This document shows positions 1 to 9,181 of a stretch of 64,000 bases of DNA, in pieces. Within the stretch, counting starts at the first letter, position 1. Each line of letters starts with the position of its first letter. Origin of the DNA: Flavobacterium sp. I-STPP5a (GTDB taxonomy: Bacteria; Bacteroidota; Bacteroidia; Flavobacteriales; Flavobacteriaceae); the NCBI RefSeq assembly GCF_009764685.1, contig NZ_VHLM01000004.1, positions 1-64,000 of the forward strand, in the 5' to 3' direction. The notes under the pieces are model-generated. The model did not search any database. It saw only the letters and a program-made list of their open reading frames with translations, and was not told where the DNA came from. The translations under genes were made by a program, and so were the position numbers.

Positions 1-1140
1 TAACCACGACAAACACGAATGTTACGCCAATCACTACAGGAGCAATTTTAGTAGATGCAAACGGAAATGTAACCATTGCAGCGAATACCCCAACGGGAGC
101 TTACACGGTTACCTATACCATCTGTGAATCAGATACGACCACAGGAGTTAATGTAAGCCCATCGAATTGTACTACAGCTACGCTAACGGTAAACGTAGTG
201 GGTCAAATCATTGCCGCAAACGATACTTTAGGCACACCAGCAGCACCATTAGCTTCAGGTACTATAGCAGTAGCAGCAGGAAGTGTTTTAGGAAACGATA
301 CCTTAAATGGAGTTGCCGTAACCACGACAAACACGAATGTTACGCCAATCACTACAGGAGCAATTTTAGTAGATGCAAACGGAAATGTAACCATTGCAGC
401 GAATACCCCAACGGGAGCTTACACGGTTACCTATACCATCTGTGAGTCAGATACGACCACAGGAGTTAATGTAAGCCCATCGAATTGTACTACAGCTACG
501 GTAACCGTAAACGTAGTGGGTCAAATCATAGCAGGAAACGATACTTTAGGCACACCAGCAGCACCATTAGCTTCAGGGACTACACCAGTAGCAGCAGGAA
601 GTGTATTAGGAAACGACACCTTAAATGGAGTTGCCGTAACCACAACAAACACGAATGTTACGCCAATCACTACAGGACCAATTTTAGTAGATGCAAATGG
701 AAATGTAACTATTGCAGCGAATACCCCAACGGGACCTTACACGGTTACCTATACCATCTGTGAATCAGATACGACAACAGGAGTTAATGTAAGCCCATCG
801 AATTGTACTACAGCTACGGTAACCGTAAACGTAGTGGGTCAAATCATTGCAGGAAACGATACCTTAGGAACACCAGCAGCACCATTAGCTTCGGGTACTA
901 CACCAGTAGCGGCAGGAAGTGTATTAGGAAACGACACCTTAAATGGAGTTGCCGTAACTACAACAAATACGAATGTTACGCCAATCACTACAGGACCAAT
1001 TTTAGTAGATGCAAACGGAAATGTAACTATTGCAGCGAATACCCCAACGGGACCTTACACGGTTACTTATACCATCTGTGAGTCAGATACGACCACAGGA
1101 GTTAATGTAAGCCCATCGAATTGTACTACAGCTATTATAA
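1..1140 (+). repeat. 318-bp near-identical tandem repeats
   Basis: Three units begin near 198, 516 and 834 with a fixed 318-base period, and a partial fourth unit occupies 1-197. Each encodes 106 residues running from GQIIA-NDTLGTPAAPLASG to NCTTATVTVNVV. The units differ by only a few bases: the upstream copies have Ala in VDANG-flanking positions where the later two have Pro. Such low divergence implies recent amplification or gene conversion. Confidence 0.92.
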
Positions 1141-3161
1141 CGGTTGTAGTATACAACCCAATCGTAGCTAACGATGATACAATTCCATCTGCAGGAGGAA
1201 ATGTTACAGCAAACGATACTTTAAATGGAGTACCGGTAACTACAGCTAATACTGATGTAACACCAGTAACAAATGGACCATTGAGTATTGATGCCGATGG
1301 AAATTTAACAGTAGCGCCAAATACACCAAATGGTACGTACACCATCACGTATGAAATTTGTGAAGCAGGAGCGGTACCAGTAAATTGTACCACAGCTACG
1401 GTTACTGTTAATTATGTAAATCCATTAATTGCTAGTAATGATACTTTTACTGGAGCAGGAGGGAATGTGTTAGGAAATGATAGTGTAAATGGAGCACCGG
1501 CAACCATGACAAATATTGTTGTGACACCAGTAAATAATGGTCCATTAAGTATAGATGCTTCTGGAAATGTAACATTGGCGCCAAATACACCAAGTGGTAC
1601 CTACATTATCGTTTATGAAATTTGTCAAACAGGAATGACACCTGCAAACTGTACCACAGCTACAGTAACGGTTGTAGTAAACAATATCATTGTTGCCAAT
1701 AACATTACATTTCCACCAACAGGCGGTAATGTAACATTAAATGATACTGTTAATGGCGTACCAGCCACACCATCTAATACCGATGTAACACCAGTAACAA
1801 GTGGTCCATTGAGTATAGATGCTAATGGAAACTTGACAGTAGCTCCTAACACACCATCAGGAACATACACAGTAGTATATGAAATCTGTGAAGTAGGAGC
1901 AACACCATCAAATTGTTCACGAGCTACTGCAACAGTAGTTGTAGCAAACCCAATTTTAGCCAATAACAATACATTCCCATCTACTGGAGGAAATGTAACA
2001 GGTAACGATACGTTAAACGGAGTACCGGTAACTACAGCTAATACTGATGTAACTCCAGTAACAAATGGACCATTGAGTATAGATACAAATGGTAATTTAA
2101 CAGTAGCACCAAATACCCCAAGTGGCACATATACGATAACGTATCAAATCTGTGAAGTAGGTGCAACACCAGCAAATTGCACCACAGCTACCGCAACGGT
2201 GGTGGTAAACAATGTTATTGTAGCCAATAATGATACACTACCAGCCACGGGAGGAAATGTTCTAGCAAATGATACCATTAACGGAGTGCCGGTTACAGCT
2301 GCCAATACCGATGTGACGCCAGTAACAAGTGGTCCATTGAGTATAGATGCTAATGGAAACTTAACCGTAGCGCCAAATACAATAGCAGGAACGTATACCA
2401 TTACGTATCAAGTATGTGAAACGGGCTCTAATCCGTTGAATTGTACCACAGCCACAGTTACAGTTGTTATTGCAGAAACGCCAATGATTGCCATTGTTAA
2501 AACAGCCGTATTCAATGACGAAAATGGAGATGGTTTTGCACAAGCAGGAGAGACCATTACCTACAGTTTTGCGGTAAGCAATACAGGAAACACGCCATTA
2601 AACAATGTAACGGTTACCGATGTTTTACCAGGTTTGATACTATCGGGTAATAGCATATCTTTATTGCCAGTAGGAGCGACAAACAATACAGCCTATCAAG
2701 GAGTGTATCGCTTGAAACAATCCGACATCAATTTAGGAAGCGTAACCAACCAAGCAACCGCAACAGGAGTTACCCCTCTAGGATTAGTAGTAAGTGATTT
2801 ATCAGATGATTCTAGTGCTTTAAGTGATAGACCAACTGTACTTGCTATTCAAGGATGCGTGATCGAAGTGTTTAATGCAGTAGCACCAAATGGAAGCGGA
2901 GATAATAAGGTTTTCCGCATCAGAGGACTTGAGTGTTATAGTGACAACAAGGTAGAGATCTACAACCGTTGGGGAGTTTTAGTATTTGAAAGAACAGCCT
3001 ACAACAATGACGATAGAGCCTTTAGAGGAGTTTCAGAAGGAAGAGTAACATTCAAAGAATCTGAAGAGTTACCAGAGGGAACGTATTATTACATCTTGAG
3101 GTATAAGGACAGCGCTGCCAACAGTTTCGAAAAAGCAGGATACCTATACATCAACAGATAA
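1..3161 (+). CDS. Repetitive T9SS-exported adhesin with gliding-motility-type C-terminal sorting domain (5' end outside window)
   Basis: The reading frame is already open at base 3, so the N-terminus and signal peptide lie upstream. The visible part is about 1050 residues. It begins with 106-residue Thr/Asn-rich repeats (bases 1-1140), followed by five diverged repeats of about 88 residues (1141-2470). Next comes a DUF11-like domain (about 2480-2800; NTGNTPLNNVTVTDVLPG) and a final 95 residues with the signature of the T9SS type B sorting domain: VFNAVAPNGSGDN, IYNRWGVLVFE, GTYYYILRYKD. In this family the C-terminal domain directs export through the type IX system and is then removed, leaving a cell-surface adhesin. 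The PorP/SprF gene starts 39 bases downstream, the usual partner arrangement for type B clients. The repeats are compositionally simple (T, N, V, P). The ligand is unknown. The sorting-domain call is strong; an adhesin role is inferred. Confidence 0.9.
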   Translation, partial: TTTNTNVTPITTGAILVDANGNVTIAANTPTGAYTVTYTICESDTTTGVNVSPSNCTTATLTVNVVGQIIAANDTLGTPAAPLASGTIAVAAGSVLGNDTLNGVAVTTTNTNVTPITTGAILVDANGNVTIAANTPTGAYTVTYTICESDTTTGVNVSPSNCTTATVTVNVVGQIIAGNDTLGTPAAPLASGTTPVAAGSVLGNDTLNGVAVTTTNTNVTPITTGPILVDANGNVTIAANTPTGPYTVTYTICESDTTTGVNVSPSNCTTATVTVNVVGQIIAGNDTLGTPAAPLASGTTPVAAGSVLGNDTLNGVAVTTTNTNVTPITTGPILVDANGNVTIAANTPTGPYTVTYTICESDTTTGVNVSPSNCTTAIITVVVYNPIVANDDTIPSAGGNVTANDTLNGVPVTTANTDVTPVTNGPLSIDADGNLTVAPNTPNGTYTITYEICEAGAVPVNCTTATVTVNYVNPLIASNDTFTGAGGNVLGNDSVNGAPATMTNIVVTPVNNGPLSIDASGNVTLAPNTPSGTYIIVYEICQTGMTPANCTTATVTVVVNNIIVANNITFPPTGGNVTLNDTVNGVPATPSNTDVTPVTSGPLSIDANGNLTVAPNTPSGTYTVVYEICEVGATPSNCSRATATVVVANPILANNNTFPSTGGNVTGNDTLNGVPVTTANTDVTPVTNGPLSIDTNGNLTVAPNTPSGTYTITYQICEVGATPANCTTATATVVVNNVIVANNDTLPATGGNVLANDTINGVPVTAANTDVTPVTSGPLSIDANGNLTVAPNTIAGTYTITYQVCETGSNPLNCTTATVTVVIAETPMIAIVKTAVFNDENGDGFAQAGETITYSFAVSNTGNTPLNNVTVTDVLPGLILSGNSISLLPVGATNNTAYQGVYRLKQSDINLGSVTNQATATGVTPLGLVVSDLSDDSSALSDRPTVLAIQGCVIEVFNAVAPNGSGDNKVFRIRGLECYSDNKVEIYNRWGVLVFERTAYNNDDRAFRGVSEGRVTFKESEELPEGTYYYILRYKDSAANSFEKAGYLYINR
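1141..2470 (+). repeat. Five diverged ~264-bp tandem repeats
   Basis: Each unit encodes about 88 residues following NPIVANDDT - GGNVTANDTLNG - DVTPVTNGPLSID - GNLTVAPNTP - GTYTITYEICE - NCTTATVTV. The unit is a shorter relative of the 106-residue upstream repeat, lacking the segment between ICE and NCTTA. These copies have diverged at DNA level much more than the 318-bp set, so they are older. Confidence 0.85.
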
Positions 3162-3200
3162 TAAAAAAGTAAAGCTCATAAGTTTAAAAATGGAAGCAAT

Positions 3201-4127
3201 ATGAAGACAAAATTAGTAATATTCGTACTCTTACTTTCGGGTATAGTAAATGCCCAGCAAGATGCTCAGTTTACACAGTACATGTACAATTCTATCAATA
3301 TAAATCCAGCCTATGCAGGTTCGCGTCAGTCCATGAACATTTTTGCCTTGCACCGTACCCAGTGGGTTGGGCTACAAGGTGCTCCTGTAACCAATACGGC
3401 CTCGATTAATACTCCAATCAAAGACACCAAACTAGGTCTAGGGGTATCTATAATAAATGATAGGATAGGGCCTTCAGATGAGAACAATCTATCTGTTGAT
3501 TTCTCATACTATATCAATACTTCAGAAGCCTTTAAGCTCTCTTTTGGATTGAAAGCATCAGCAAATCTTTTGAATATCAATTTTGATGAATTGAATCAAT
3601 ACGATCCTAATGACTATAGTTTTGAAAATAATATAGACAACAAGTTTTCACCTAATATTGGAATAGGTCTTTATTTGTATTCTGATAAAAGCTATATCGG
3701 ACTTTCCGTGCCAAATTTACTTGAGACAAAGCATTTTGATAAGTACGCAGGGGTAGGAGCTAGTTCTTACATAGCCAGGGAACGCGTAAACTTCTACTTA
3801 ACAGCAGGTCACGTATTTGATTTAGATTATAATTTAAAGTTCAAACCCGCCATGATGACTAAGATGGTTCAAGGTGCACCATTACAAGTAGATTTATCAG
3901 CTAACTTTTTAATCAATGACAAGTTTACACTAGGGGCCGCCTACCGCTGGAGTGCTGCATTGAGTGGTATGGTAGGATTTCAGGTGTCTGATTCGTGGTT
4001 TATTGGGTATGGATACGATATGGAAACTACACGACTTGCGAATTACAATTCAGGATCACATGAAGTATTTCTTCGTTACGAAATATTCAAAACCTATAAT
4101 AAAATTACATCACCTAGATTCTTTTAA
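3201..4127 (+). CDS. PorP/SprF family type IX secretion outer-membrane protein
   Basis: This 308-residue protein starts with a signal peptide (about 1-18, cleavage after IVNAQ) and the PorP/SprF opening QDAQFTQYMYNSININPAYAG. The rest alternates short hydrophobic stretches and turns as in an outer-membrane beta barrel (about 14 strands in the family). SprF of Flavobacterium johnsoniae is needed for secretion of the SprB adhesin, and paralogues are commonly encoded beside individual type B clients. Here it lies 39 bases after the repetitive adhesin and 14 bases before an OmpA-family gene, so the three are probably co-transcribed and this protein most likely serves that adhesin. The family call is firm. 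The client pairing is inferred from position. Confidence 0.93.
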   Translation: MKTKLVIFVLLLSGIVNAQQDAQFTQYMYNSININPAYAGSRQSMNIFALHRTQWVGLQGAPVTNTASINTPIKDTKLGLGVSIINDRIGPSDENNLSVDFSYYINTSEAFKLSFGLKASANLLNINFDELNQYDPNDYSFENNIDNKFSPNIGIGLYLYSDKSYIGLSVPNLLETKHFDKYAGVGASSYIARERVNFYLTAGHVFDLDYNLKFKPAMMTKMVQGAPLQVDLSANFLINDKFTLGAAYRWSAALSGMVGFQVSDSWFIGYGYDMETTRLANYNSGSHEVFLRYEIFKTYNKITSPRFF

Positions 4128-4141
4128 TTTAATATAACGTT

Positions 4142-6100
4142 ATGAAATTAAGCGCCAAACATTTCGGATGCTGTGTGGTTTTTTTAGTATCAACAGTAAT
4201 GGGGTATACACAAAAAAAAGGAGTGGCAACCGCAGATAAAAACTTCGATAATTATTCTTACGTTGATGCTATAGCTACTTATGAGAAGGTGGCAGAGAAA
4301 GGGTATAAAGACGAGAAAATGTTTCAAAAACTAGGAGACTCCTATTTTTTCATTGCCGATTTGATCAAGGCAGAGAAATGGTATTCTGCACTTTTTGAGA
4401 TGAACGCCACTCAAGAGCCAGAGTACTATTACAGGTATTCCCAATCATTAAAAGCCGTAGGGAATTATGCTAAGGCCGATAAGATGTTAGAGCAATTCAT
4501 AGCAAAATCAGCCGCAGACCAGCGTGGAAAACTCTTTGCTAGTCAGCGTGATTACTTAAAAGACATCAAGGAAAATTCAGGAAAATATGAAATATTTGAT
4601 GCCGGAATCAACTCCCCGTACTCAGATTATGGAAGCGCTTACTACAACAACACCTTACTTTTTGCTTCGGCGCGCGATACAGGCGGAGTAGCTAAAAAAG
4701 TGTTCAAGTGGAACAATGAATCTTTCACTAACTTGTACAGCTCCCAGATAAGTACAGATGGTAGTGTGGGTAAACCAGAGGTGTTTAATAAAAACATCAA
4801 CAGTAGGTTTCATGAGTCTACACCTGTTTTTACCAAAGATGGTCAAACCATGTATTTCACGCGTAATAATTACCTCAACGGGAAAAAGCAAAAAGACAGC
4901 AGACGAGTTATATTATTAAAACTCTACAAAGCCACAAACCAAGACGGAAAATGGGTCAATGTACAAGAGCTACCTTTTAACAGTAATGAGTACAGTGTAG
5001 CGCATCCAGCTTTGAGTGTAGACGAGAAAACCTTGTATTTTGCATCAGACATGCCAGGTACCAAGGGCTTATCAGATCTTTTTAAAGTAAGCATCAATGC
5101 TAATGGCGCCTACGGGACACCAGAGAACTTAGGATTACCTATCAACACAGAGTCAAGAGAAACCTTTCCGTATATCTCAGCAGACAATAAAATGTACTTT
5201 GCTAGTGATGGCCATCCAGGACTAGGCGGGTTAGATGTGTTTGTGATGGATTTGTCCTCAAAAACTCCCGGTAGTACTATAAAAAACTTAGGAACACCTA
5301 TAAACAGTACCCAAGATGATTTTTCATTTGTGATTGATGCAGAGGATAAAAAAGGATTTGTAACCTCTAATAGAGCGGGTGGATTAGGATCTGATGACAT
5401 TTATAGATTCAATAAATTTCCTGTTCCTGTTTGTAAGCAAGCACTTCAAGGAGTAATTAAGGATCAAGATACAGGTTTAGTTTTGGCCAATGCCAAGGTA
5501 AGTTTGTTTGACGCGAATTTTAATTTGATTAAAGAAATCACCACGCCATTATCAGGGGCCTACAGCTTTGAGGTAGAATGTGAGAAAACGTATTACTTAC
5601 GTGGAGAAAAACAAGATTACGAAACCAAAGAGAACAAGATTGTAATAGCAAAAGTATCTGGAGCAACACAAGGTCCATTGGCCCTAGAGCCAAGAAAAAA
5701 AGCTATTGAAGTAGGTACAGACTTAGCTAAGACCTTGGATATTCCAATACTTTATTTTGATTTAGACAAGTCATTTATTCGAAAAGATGCGGCATTTGAG
5801 CTTGAAAAAGTATTAGCAGTGATGCAACAATATCCAAAGATGACCATCGATATTAGATCCCACACCGATTGCAGACAAACCGCAGCATACAACCAAGCAC
5901 TATCTGATAGAAGAGCTAAATCAACGAAAGCCTGGTTGATCAAAAACGGAATAGCTGCAAATAGATTAACCGCCAAAGGATACGGAGAATCACAACTTGT
6001 AAACGATTGTGGATGTGAGCCAACGAACAAATCAAACTGTACAGAGGCACAACACCAAGCCAATAGAAGAAGTGAGTTTATTATTGTATCTATGCAATAA
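4142..6100 (+). CDS. OmpA-family protein with TPR, PD40 propeller and carboxypeptidase-regulatory-like domain
   Basis: The 652-residue protein has an N-terminal signal peptide (MKLSAKHFGCCVVFLVSTVM). TPR-like helices follow (about 40-140), then a WD40-like/PD40 propeller (about 150-430, with repeated LYFASD, MYFASDG and SNRAGGLGSDDIY blocks). A carboxypeptidase-regulatory-like beta domain (about 435-510) precedes a C-terminal OmpA peptidoglycan-binding domain (about 535-652; DIRSHTDCR, LSDRRAKSTKAWL, RLTAKGYGES). This architecture is typical of the third gene of adhesin-PorP/SprF-OmpA cassettes in Bacteroidota and resembles PorE-type anchors of the T9SS. It would sit in the periplasm or outer membrane and link the export machinery to peptidoglycan. 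The gene is 14 bases from the PorP/SprF gene and is followed by a strong terminator, so it closes the operon. Confidence 0.9.
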   Translation: MKLSAKHFGCCVVFLVSTVMGYTQKKGVATADKNFDNYSYVDAIATYEKVAEKGYKDEKMFQKLGDSYFFIADLIKAEKWYSALFEMNATQEPEYYYRYSQSLKAVGNYAKADKMLEQFIAKSAADQRGKLFASQRDYLKDIKENSGKYEIFDAGINSPYSDYGSAYYNNTLLFASARDTGGVAKKVFKWNNESFTNLYSSQISTDGSVGKPEVFNKNINSRFHESTPVFTKDGQTMYFTRNNYLNGKKQKDSRRVILLKLYKATNQDGKWVNVQELPFNSNEYSVAHPALSVDEKTLYFASDMPGTKGLSDLFKVSINANGAYGTPENLGLPINTESRETFPYISADNKMYFASDGHPGLGGLDVFVMDLSSKTPGSTIKNLGTPINSTQDDFSFVIDAEDKKGFVTSNRAGGLGSDDIYRFNKFPVPVCKQALQGVIKDQDTGLVLANAKVSLFDANFNLIKEITTPLSGAYSFEVECEKTYYLRGEKQDYETKENKIVIAKVSGATQGPLALEPRKKAIEVGTDLAKTLDIPILYFDLDKSFIRKDAAFELEKVLAVMQQYPKMTIDIRSHTDCRQTAAYNQALSDRRAKSTKAWLIKNGIAANRLTAKGYGESQLVNDCGCEPTNKSNCTEAQHQANRRSEFIIVSMQ

Positions 6101-6123
6101 TTCTTTTTAAAACAATAAAAATC

Positions 6124-6162
6124 AAAAAAGGCTATCCAAGTTATATATGGATAGCCTTTTTT
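6124..6162 (+). terminator. Intrinsic terminator closing the adhesin/T9SS operon
   Basis: Perfect 15-bp stem (AAAAAAGGCTATCCA pairing with TGGATAGCCTTTTTT) around a 9-base loop. The stem ends in a T-run on the plus strand and an A-run on its left arm, so it could also act on the minus strand for the convergent DUF3810 gene. Confidence 0.9.
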
Positions 6163-6238
6163 GTTGGTTATGCAGTATTAGATAAATGAATGATAGAGTA
6201 GGAGTCTATTCTATAATATTAGTAGTTTCTCTCGAATT

Positions 6239-7300
6239 TTATAGCGTATGTGTTTTACTGTAATTCACCATTAAATTCACAAACTTACTATAGCTTTCCA
6301 TGCCGTCTTTTTGTTGATTGATCTTCAAGAATTGGTCATAGAAAGCATGAAAACCTTTGTCAATAAAGGTGTCGTATTGCTTCCAGAACTCTTCGCTTTC
6401 TTTGTAGTTTTTTAAAACACCGGGATGTATGGTTTTTATTAATTGTTTGTAGATACCTTCATTACGTGCTTGCCAATTTCCTAGACAATAGCGTAAAGCC
6501 ATACTGTAGCCAGAATATTGGATGTACTTGTCTTCATTTTCAACACAAGCTAGGAATCCAATGAAATTACATTCACTTTCACTAGCATAACCCATTTGGT
6601 GTGCCATTTCGTGATTTACAGTCATAGGAAAACCATAAAGCGGTACGAGATCATTTACCTGAGCCTCATTTGTAAAAGGATTTAAATAACCTCCAAATCC
6701 CATGTAGGTCAAGGGTAGACTAAATAATGATTTTTTGGTGCTAAGTGTGTTGAATTTAAAAAAAGAATGCTTTTTTGCAATGGCATTATAACCGTTCAAG
6801 CTCTTTTTAAAAATTTGTTCTTGTGTGTACGGAATGGAAACTTTTAAACCTTTATTAGTGGTTATGGCATATTGAAGGGTATTAGTTTTTGAAATAATCA
6901 TTTTTGTAAAAACAAGTAAATCGGTATCCGTGTATTCTTTTTTAATTTTCATTTTTTCAAAAAGCGGTTCACGGTAGTAGTTGAGTGCCCAGAGCACATG
7001 AAACAAAAAGTAAAGTACAGATGTAAAACTCAGGATTCTTAAAAGTGTATTTTTCCACTGGGATCTATAAGTTTTTCGGTTGTTCCAAAACCATCTCAAA
7101 ACGCAAAGAATCAAAATAAAATAAAGACAATCACCAATTGAAAAAGGAATCCTTCCTAAAATTGTGCGCAAGAACTGAGATAATACAGGATACATGCCAT
7201 TGCTGTACCAACGCTCTATTTGTTCAGGATAGAAAGGGGCAATTTGGAGCAATATAATTTGGATGAGGAAAAAACTCGGGAGAAAATATTTTGTTTTCAA
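6239..7300 (-). CDS. DUF3810 membrane protein with HExxH motif
   Basis: 353 residues, convergent with the preceding operon. The N-terminus has three hydrophobic segments (about 5-25, 45-68, 85-105). A soluble C-terminal part carries VNHEMAHQMGYASESE (about residue 230), an HExxH zinc-peptidase signature followed by an acidic segment. This matches the DUF3810 family of Bacteroidota, which I recognise by the membrane-plus-HEMAH layout. The motif suggests a membrane-anchored zinc metallopeptidase, but no substrate is known to me and activity is inferred only. The first ATG just inside the divergent region was kept as start because it precedes the first membrane segment directly. Confidence 0.82.
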   Translation of the reverse strand: MKTKYFLPSFFLIQIILLQIAPFYPEQIERWYSNGMYPVLSQFLRTILGRIPFSIGDCLYFILILCVLRWFWNNRKTYRSQWKNTLLRILSFTSVLYFLFHVLWALNYYREPLFEKMKIKKEYTDTDLLVFTKMIISKTNTLQYAITTNKGLKVSIPYTQEQIFKKSLNGYNAIAKKHSFFKFNTLSTKKSLFSLPLTYMGFGGYLNPFTNEAQVNDLVPLYGFPMTVNHEMAHQMGYASESECNFIGFLACVENEDKYIQYSGYSMALRYCLGNWQARNEGIYKQLIKTIHPGVLKNYKESEEFWKQYDTFIDKGFHAFYDQFLKINQQKDGMESYSKFVNLMVNYSKTHTL

Positions 7301-7366
7301 GATAAAAAATTTGAGTTGTAAATATAATTACAATATTAATTAGTGCCTATTGGAATTTAAACTTTG

Positions 7367-7374
7367 TAACTTTG
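7367..7374 (+). promoter_or_regulatory. Bacteroidota -7 box (TAACTTTG) of pepD
   Basis: Exact match to the TAnnTTTG consensus, 31 bases before the pepD ATG. It excludes the upstream in-frame TTG at 7372, which overlaps the box. No convincing -33 TTG at standard spacing was seen. Confidence 0.6.
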
Positions 7375-7404
7375 TATTGTAAAATTAAAACATCAATTAC
7401 CAAT

Positions 7405-8868
7405 ATGAGTCAAGAAATAAGAAATCTAGAGCCAAAAGCACTTTGGAATAAGTTTGCGGATTTAAATGCAGTGCCAAGGCCTTCTAAAAAAGAGGATCGT
7501 GTGATTGCTTTCATGAAAAATTTTGGCGAAAGCCTGGGACTTGAAACTTTTGAAGATGAAATTCGAAATGTAATCATAAGAAAACCGGCTACTCCAGGGA
7601 TGGAAAACCGTAAAGCAATTGTGCTTCAAGGACATTTAGATATGGTGCATCAAAAAAATGGAGAAACTGTTTTTGATTTTGATACACAAGGAATAGACAT
7701 GTATGTTGATGGTGACTGGGTTCGTGCTCAAGGTACTACTTTAGGTGCTGACAACGGTTTGGGAGTTGCTGCTATCATGGCTGTTTTAGAAAGTAAAGAT
7801 ATTCCTCATCCAGCTATTGAGGCCTTGTTTACTATAGATGAAGAAACAGGAATGACTGGAGCTCTTAACCTAAAAGGTGGTGTTTTACAGGGACAAATCT
7901 TACTGAATTTAGATACTGAAGAAGATGATGAAATTGATATTGGTTGTGCTGGTGGAATAGATGTTACAGCTACTGCAGAATATGATGAAGAGGAAACTCC
8001 TGAAGGTTCTGTGGGGTATACCATTACCGTGAAAGGCTTGCAAGGAGGACATTCTGGTATGGATATTCATAAAGGTTTGGGCAATGCCAATAAAATAATG
8101 AACCGTTTATTGTTTGATGGTTTTGATAATTTTGGGTTGCAAATCTCCGAAATAAAAGGAGGAAGTTTACGCAATGCAATTCCAAGAGAAAGTGTAGCGA
8201 AAGTAATCATTGCCGAGGTGTATGACGAAGCGTTTGTGTTTGACATGCAGCAAATTGTAAACGAAATAAAAACCGAACTAAAAACTACAGAGCCTAATCT
8301 AGAAGTTGTTTTTGAAAAATTAGAAACAACACCTGCTAAGGTTATGCCTTCAATTGCTCAGTTTTATTTTGTGAGAGCTATGTATACTGCTCATAATGGA
8401 GTGTACAGCATGAGTGCTGATTTTGAAAATCTAGTTGAAACGTCAAATAATATAGCAAAGGTAGTTTTAGGTGATGGGCAACTTTCGGTTCAATGTTTAA
8501 CACGATCTTCTGTAGAGACTTCAAAATTTGATTTGGCAAATGGGTTGCGTTCTGCATTTGAATTAATGGGTTGTGAAGTTGAATTTTCAGGTTCTTATCC
8601 TGGATGGACTCCAAATTCTAAATCGGAAATTTTAGATGTTTTAGTTCCTCTTTATGAAAAGCAAAACGGTGAAAAACCAAGAGTGGTTGCCTGTCATGCA
8701 GGACTTGAATGCGGTATTTTAGGAACAAATTATCCTGAGATGGATATGATTTCTTTTGGTCCAACAATTCATGGTGCACATTCACCTGATGAGAGAGCTA
8801 GTATTTCATCATCACAAAAATTCTGGAAATTTTTTGTAGAAATTTTAGCAAATATTCCAGTTAAATAA
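7405..8868 (+). CDS. pepD: Aminoacyl-histidine dipeptidase (peptidase D, M20 family)
   Basis: 487 residues from the ATG at 7405. PepD hydrolyses Xaa-His dipeptides such as carnosine in the cytoplasm with a two-zinc centre. Visible signatures are the metal-binding blocks VLQGHLDMVHQK (about residue 80), GADNGLGVA, the acidic EE pair in FTIDEETGMTGALNL, LNLDTEEDDEI with the IGCAGG that follows, GGHSGMDIH, and the C-terminal HAGLECGIL and GPTIHGAHSPDE, all typical of PepD/PepV-type M20C enzymes. Length is as expected (about 485). It is monocistronic, with a TAnnTTTG box upstream and a hairpin between it and the convergent 36-residue gene. Confidence 0.95.
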   Translation: MSQEIRNLEPKALWNKFADLNAVPRPSKKEDRVIAFMKNFGESLGLETFEDEIRNVIIRKPATPGMENRKAIVLQGHLDMVHQKNGETVFDFDTQGIDMYVDGDWVRAQGTTLGADNGLGVAAIMAVLESKDIPHPAIEALFTIDEETGMTGALNLKGGVLQGQILLNLDTEEDDEIDIGCAGGIDVTATAEYDEEETPEGSVGYTITVKGLQGGHSGMDIHKGLGNANKIMNRLLFDGFDNFGLQISEIKGGSLRNAIPRESVAKVIIAEVYDEAFVFDMQQIVNEIKTELKTTEPNLEVVFEKLETTPAKVMPSIAQFYFVRAMYTAHNGVYSMSADFENLVETSNNIAKVVLGDGQLSVQCLTRSSVETSKFDLANGLRSAFELMGCEVEFSGSYPGWTPNSKSEILDVLVPLYEKQNGEKPRVVACHAGLECGILGTNYPEMDMISFGPTIHGAHSPDERASISSSQKFWKFFVEILANIPVK

Positions 8869-8883
8869 TCTTAGTAATCAGGA

Positions 8884-8927
8884 ACAGTCTCAGTATTCAG
8901 TTTCAAAGAACTGCAAACTGAGACTGT
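8884..8927. repeat. Two-stage hairpin between convergent genes
   Basis: Outer stem ACAGTCTCAG / CTGAGACTGT (10 bp) and inner stem CAGTT / AACTG around loop TCAAAG, with a symmetric 4-base internal loop. There is no T-run on either side, so it is not a classic intrinsic terminator. It lies between pepD and the convergent small gene and may act as a terminator or mRNA 3' stabiliser. Confidence 0.55.
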
Positions 8928-8937
8928 AAACTGAGTA

Positions 8938-9048
8938 TTAATCTCTTTTAGGAGCATTTTTCTTTTCTCTTTTTTCTTCTTTCTTTTCTTTAGCGGTTTT
9001 TAAAGGCTCTTTTTTCGCAGTCTTTTTCGCATCCTGACTTTTTGCCAT
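8938..9048 (-). CDS. 36-residue Lys-rich small protein
   Basis: An intact short frame from ATG (complement of 9046-9048) to TAA (complement of 8938-8940). The product begins MAKSQDAKKTAKKEPL and is mostly Lys, Glu and Arg, with Ala, Thr and Pro. A TAnnTTTG box is not evident. It is highly charged with no hydrophobic core, so it is probably disordered; short proteins of this kind occur in Flavobacterium genomes and may bind nucleic acid, but that is a guess. The frame uses no rare start and is flanked by structured non-coding DNA on its 3' side, which supports a real gene. I cannot name a family. Confidence 0.6.
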   Translation of the reverse strand: MAKSQDAKKTAKKEPLKTAKEKKEEKREKKNAPKRD

Positions 9049-9118
9049 GATAATATATTTAGTGGTTAATGTTCAATTTAGTAAATGTATGTATTATTTT
9101 GATTTATTACCTATTTAA

Positions 9119-9152
9119 TTAAAAAATCCCCAATTTTTTTGAATTGAGGATT
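9119..9152 (-). terminator. Intrinsic terminator of the minus-strand CarboxypepD_reg gene
   Basis: On the minus strand AATCCTCAATT pairs with AATTGGGGATT (one G:U) around a 6-base loop and runs into T6. It lies 30 bases past the stop codon of the gene ending at 9182. Confidence 0.75.
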
Positions 9153-9181
9153 GATTGTTTTTACCTAAGAAATGTTGAAAT

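Noticed and set aside
167-1081. 92-codon plus-strand frames repeating every 318 bases inside the adhesin
   Set aside because: They are shadow frames of the tandem repeat in another phase; the composition (Ser, Tyr, Arg, Lys) is not protein-like.
7341-7374. Full promoter with -33 TTG for pepD
   Set aside because: The nearest TTG is only 14 bases from the -7 box, shorter than the usual 17-23; only the -7 box is reported.
8884-8927. Intrinsic terminator of pepD
   Set aside because: Strong hairpin but no T-run on either strand, so it is listed as a repeat or structure only.
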